Assembly (NCBI GenBank): GCA_963789225.1
Contig: CAWBKD010000036.1
Location: forward strand, 327,316 to 391,315
DNA length: 64,000 nucleotides
Direction of reading: 5' to 3'
DNA from: Palsa-504 sp963789225
GTDB taxonomy: Bacteria > Actinomycetota > Actinomycetes > Streptosporangiales > Streptosporangiaceae
The notes below the pieces were generated by a model. It was not told where the DNA came from. It searched no databases and saw only the letters and a program-made list of their open reading frames with translations. Positions 61,357-64,000 of the stretch are shown here, piece by piece; positions within the stretch are counted from its first letter, which is position 1; each line of letters opens with the position of its first letter. Position numbers and translations under genes: made by a program.

Positions 61357-62712
61357 ATGGATGCGACCATGACAGTGACAGTGGCCGAGCAGGCAGCAGC
61401 GGGGACCGCGATCGGGCCGCCGCCGCTGCGACGCAACCTGCGGTTCCAGACGCTGTGGATCGGGATGACCGCCTCCACCGTGGGCGTCTCGGTGGCGGAC
61501 GTGGGCTACCCACTGATCATCCTGGCCATGACCGGCTCCCCCGCCCTGGCCGGACTGTTCGCGGCGGTACAGGCCATCGGGATGCTGGTCGCGGGCTTGC
61601 CGGCCGGCTCGCTGGCCGACCGGTACGACAGCCGCACGATCGTGATCGCGACGGAGGCCGCCCGGGCGGCCGTGACCGCGGGTGTGGTGCTGGCGCTGGT
61701 GGCCGGCCGGCTGTCGCTGCCCCTGCTGCTCGCTGCCGCCGCGCTCCTCGGCATCGGGCAGGCGATCAAGGGCGCCGCGGGCCTGCTGCTGATGCGTGAG
61801 GTGGTGGCGCCCGAGCAGCTCACCCGGGCGCTCACGCAAGATGAGGTCAGGATGAACGGCGCGGCGCTGGCCGGGCCGGCCATCGGCGGCGCGCTCTACG
61901 GCGTTCACGCGCTGGCCCACGCCCTGCCGTTCGTGTTCACCGCGGGCTCCTTCCTGGTGGCGCTGGCCGCCGCGGCGCTCATGGCCGTCGTGCCCGGCCA
62001 GCCGAGGTTCCGGGTCCAGCCGACCGGGGGGCCCGAGGACTCTGCCGGGTCGGACGGCACCGCCGGGTCGGGGGGCACTGCCGGGTCGGGGGGCACTGCC
62101 GGGTCGGGGGGCATGCTGGCAGGCCTGCGCACGCTGTGGGATCAGCCCGTGCTCCGCGCGGCCACGATGCTGATCATGTTCGTGAACACGATCGGCGCCG
62201 GGCTCGATCTGGTCATCATCGTGATCCTGCGCCACCAGGCAGTGCCGCCGGACATGATCGGGGTGGCCCTCGGCGCGGGCGCGGCCGGCGGCCTGGCCGG
62301 AGCGCCCCTGGTCAGGATCCTGCACCGGCTGCGGCCGGGCGTGCTCATGCTGGGCATGTGCCTGCTGGACGTGCTGATCCTGGCGCTGCTGGCCCTGCCG
62401 TTCGGCCCGTGGTGGGTGGCCGGCCTGCTCTTCATCGTCATGCTCGGCGTCCCCGCGATCCGGGTGATGGTCGACATCCTGGTCATCAGGCAGGCGCCGC
62501 CTGAGCAGCGCGGCCGGGTGGTCGCCGCGCTCATGACCCTGATCGGCCTGGGCATTCCGGCTGGCCTGGCGGGCTGCGGGCTGCTCCTGCAGTACGTGCC
62601 GGCCCAGGCCGCGATGCTCACCCTGGCGGCCATCGAGGCCGCCGGCGTGGCCTACTGCTCGACCAAGCGCCAGCTATGGCAGGCCCGCTGGCCTGCCGAC
62701 CCAGCGGCGTAG
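61357..62712 (+). CDS. Major facilitator superfamily exporter
   Basis: A 451-residue, 12-helix MFS protein. Motif A between helices 2 and 3 reads GSLADRYDSRT, and the halves are separated by a loop made of four 18-bp tandem repeats (AGSGGT units, about 228-255). The protein resembles drug/macrolide exporters (MFS 1/DHA3-like). AGGAAG at 61345-61350 fits the ATG at 61357 better than the ATG at 61351 or 61369. It is presumably expressed when ArsR is released by the exported compound. Confidence 0.88.
   Translation: MDATMTVTVAEQAAAGTAIGPPPLRRNLRFQTLWIGMTASTVGVSVADVGYPLIILAMTGSPALAGLFAAVQAIGMLVAGLPAGSLADRYDSRTIVIATEAARAAVTAGVVLALVAGRLSLPLLLAAAALLGIGQAIKGAAGLLLMREVVAPEQLTRALTQDEVRMNGAALAGPAIGGALYGVHALAHALPFVFTAGSFLVALAAAALMAVVPGQPRFRVQPTGGPEDSAGSDGTAGSGGTAGSGGTAGSGGMLAGLRTLWDQPVLRAATMLIMFVNTIGAGLDLVIIVILRHQAVPPDMIGVALGAGAAGGLAGAPLVRILHRLRPGVLMLGMCLLDVLILALLALPFGPWWVAGLLFIVMLGVPAIRVMVDILVIRQAPPEQRGRVVAALMTLIGLGIPAGLAGCGLLLQYVPAQAAMLTLAAIEAAGVAYCSTKRQLWQARWPADPAA
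62044..62115 (+). repeat. Four 18-bp tandem repeats in the MFS central loop
   Basis: Units start at 62044, 62062, 62080 and 62098; copies 2 and 3 are identical (gccgggtcggggggcact), copies 1 and 4 differ at few positions. They encode AGSGGT-type units and stay in frame, so copy number can vary without breaking the gene. Confidence 0.95.
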
Positions 62713-62748
62713 CGACAAACCACAGTTCTGACCAGACAGGAGAAAACG

Positions 62749-62946
62749 ATGTTCATCAACCCGCAGATCAGCAAGCAACTGACCGACCAGCACCGCCGCG
62801 ACCTGATCGCCGACGACCAGCAGCAGACCCTCGCCCGCCAGCTCCGCGCCGGATCCGGCACCGCCAAGCACCGCCGGCCGCTCACCAACCGCCTGTGGCG
62901 CCGCCGACGCCCGGTCACCCGCCCCCGCCTCGAGCCCCAGGTCTGA
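62749..62946 (+). CDS. Small basic protein, hypothetical
   Basis: A 65-residue protein, MFINPQISKQLTDQHRRDLI at the start and a strongly basic second half (HRRPLTNRLWRRRRPVTRPR). CAGGAGAAAACG directly precedes the ATG, a good ribosome site, and it lies 36 bases after the MFS gene, so co-transcription is likely. No membrane segment or known domain. Similar small basic proteins are scattered in actinomycetes; its role is unknown to me. Confidence 0.65.
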   Translation: MFINPQISKQLTDQHRRDLIADDQQQTLARQLRAGSGTAKHRRPLTNRLWRRRRPVTRPRLEPQV

Positions 62947-63070
62947 CCACGCAGCCCACACCCACCACCCTGCGGCCCGCGCCCACAGCCGGGCCGCAGA
63001 CCCACGCCCACCCGGCGGGGGCCCCCGCGGCGTGGCGACAGCTCGTGTGAGACCCCTTCCCCGACCACAT

Positions 63071-63094
63071 ATTCTCTGACTAGAGTCAGAGAAT
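63071..63094. promoter_or_regulatory. 24-bp perfect palindrome overlapping the MarR-GNAT start codon
   Basis: ATTCTCTGACT (63071-63081), AG... AGTCAGAGAAT (63084-63094) form a perfect palindrome, the last two bases being the A and T of the ATG at 63093. Binding here would block both transcription and initiation, so it is very probably the autoregulatory operator of the MarR domain it precedes. Confidence 0.85.
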
Positions 63095-63980
63095 GGACGG
63101 TGTCATGATCGATCAGGTCCGGAGGTTCAACCGGACCGTCACGCAGCGGATCGGCGCGCTCGACGACGCGTTCCTGTCCCGCGACCGGCCGCTGGGCCAG
63201 GCGCGCCTGCTGTGGGAGATTGGCCGCGATGGCAGCGACGTGAGGGAGTTGCGTTCCCGGCTCGAGATGGATTCCGGATACCTGAGCCGACTGCTGCGGT
63301 CGCTCGAGGGCGACGGGATGGTGGTCGTCGAGCCGAACCGCACCGACGCGCGGGTCCGCACGGCCCGCCTGACGAGCGCTGGGCTAGCCGAGCATGCCGA
63401 GCTTGACCGCCGCTCCGACGACGCGGCCGCCGCGATCCTCGAACCGCTGAGCGTCCGGCAGCGCGACCGGCTGCTGGCCGCGATGGCCGAGGTCGAGCGG
63501 CTCCTGCTGGCCTCGGCGGTACGGTTCGCGGTCTGCGATCCGCGGCACCCCGATGCCCGCCGGGCCGTGCGCGCCTACGTCACCGAGCTGTCGGAGCGCT
63601 TCGAGGGCGGCTTCGACCCCGCCCTGAGCATCTCCGCGGCCGACGACGAGCTCACCCCGCCCGCCGGGTTGTTCTTGGTCGCGACCCTGTACTCCGAACC
63701 GGTCGGGTGCGGGGCGCTCAAATTCCACCCCGGGGCCCCGGCCGAGCTCAAGCGGATGTGGGTCTCCCCCGCGGTCCGCGGTCTCGGCCTGGGCCGTCGG
63801 CTCCTCGCCGAGCTTGAGGCTCTGGCCGCAGCCCGCGGGGTCCGCACCCTCCGCTTGGAAACCAACCGTGCCCTCGGCGAGGCGATCGGCCTATACCGGA
63901 CGGCCGGCTACCGCGAGGTCGCGCCGTTCAACGACGAGCCCTACGCGGATCACTGGTTCGACAAGACCCTGCCAGGCTGA
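63093..63980 (+). CDS. MarR-GNAT fusion protein
   Basis: A 295-residue two-domain protein. Residues about 1-140 are a MarR winged helix (VRELRSRLEMDSGYLSRLLR, wing VVEPNRTDARVRTARLTSAG). Residues about 150-290 are a GNAT acetyltransferase, with acetyl-CoA loop VSPAVRGLGLGRRLLAEL and a C-terminal LYRTAGYREVAPFNDEPYAD. The fusion is known in many bacteria, but its targets are mostly uncharacterised. The ATG at 63093 lies in the palindrome; an in-frame ATG at 63105 with GGACGG before it is an alternative start. It ends 20 bases before the right edge. Confidence 0.9.
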   Translation: MDGVMIDQVRRFNRTVTQRIGALDDAFLSRDRPLGQARLLWEIGRDGSDVRELRSRLEMDSGYLSRLLRSLEGDGMVVVEPNRTDARVRTARLTSAGLAEHAELDRRSDDAAAAILEPLSVRQRDRLLAAMAEVERLLLASAVRFAVCDPRHPDARRAVRAYVTELSERFEGGFDPALSISAADDELTPPAGLFLVATLYSEPVGCGALKFHPGAPAELKRMWVSPAVRGLGLGRRLLAELEALAAARGVRTLRLETNRALGEAIGLYRTAGYREVAPFNDEPYADHWFDKTLPG

Positions 63981-64000
63981 CGCCAGACACCTAAAGTGCG

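Noticed and set aside
60645..61478. Longer ArsR reading frame starting at 61478
   Set aside because: The extra N-terminus would overlap the MFS gene and read through the 30-bp operator; the start at 61268 gives a normal ArsR N-terminus.

Overview
The window is very GC-rich with dense, mostly intact coding and frequent GTG starts and ATGA/GTGA stop-start overlaps. It carries a PucR regulator, a serine/threonine kinase, an F420-type luciferase-like oxidoreductase, a DUF222-HNH protein, DUF5996 and DUF4097 proteins. Together these point to an actinomycete, probably a soil organism of the Streptosporangiales/Streptomycetales type; I cannot name the species. I see no tRNA, rRNA, CRISPR array or phage.

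Layout. 1-1484 (minus): two oligopeptide ABC ATPases in visibly less GC-rich DNA. 1773-9425 (minus): a tightly overlapped operon of FAD subunit, molybdenum subunit, [2Fe-2S] subunit, second molybdenum subunit, GntR/FCD regulator and alpha/beta hydrolase, divergent from an enoyl-CoA hydratase and an acyl-CoA synthetase (9503-11828). 11878-13420: decayed accessory genes, including an AbiEii-like remnant. 13567-19501 (minus): a complete protocatechuate 4,5-cleavage operon, ligK-ligU-ligJ-ligI-ligA-ligB-ligC, which would take protocatechuate to pyruvate and oxaloacetate. 19749-26462: glutaredoxin-thioredoxin reductase fusion, quinone oxidoreductase with MarR, type IB topoisomerase, LLM oxidoreductase, SRPBCC and DUF5996 proteins. 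26538-35097: channel-like membrane protein, Gfo/Idh dehydrogenase, archaeal-type ATP-dependent DNA ligase, acetyltransferases, an internally deleted agmatinase relic and a UvrD-type helicase. 35257-41278 (minus): cydABDC, with one frameshift in cydA and two in cydC. 41449-52886: kinase, lipoprotein, SDR plus NCS1 permease, envelope-associated genes, a two-component system, an MMPL transporter, YCII and cupin proteins. 52929-57536: aminotransferase plus methylmalonate-semialdehyde dehydrogenase, divergent from PucR. 57796-60560: a DUF222-HNH gene sitting at the 3' end of a phosphoribosyltransferase gene, flanked by 68-bp direct repeats of that 3' end. 60645-63980: ArsR/MFS pair, a small basic protein and a MarR-GNAT fusion, with clear palindromic operators.

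How the parts fit. The left third is a catabolic region: molybdenum hydroxylase, CoA ligase and hydratase, and ring cleavage. An identical 14-bp palindromic site (ATTTGGTATACCAT) lies in front of the hydroxylase/hydratase divergon and, 34 kb away, in front of the SDR-permease operon, suggesting one GntR-type regulon. The most unusual structure is the HNH element, whose repeats suggest it inserted at a protein gene's 3' end and supplied a replacement terminus.
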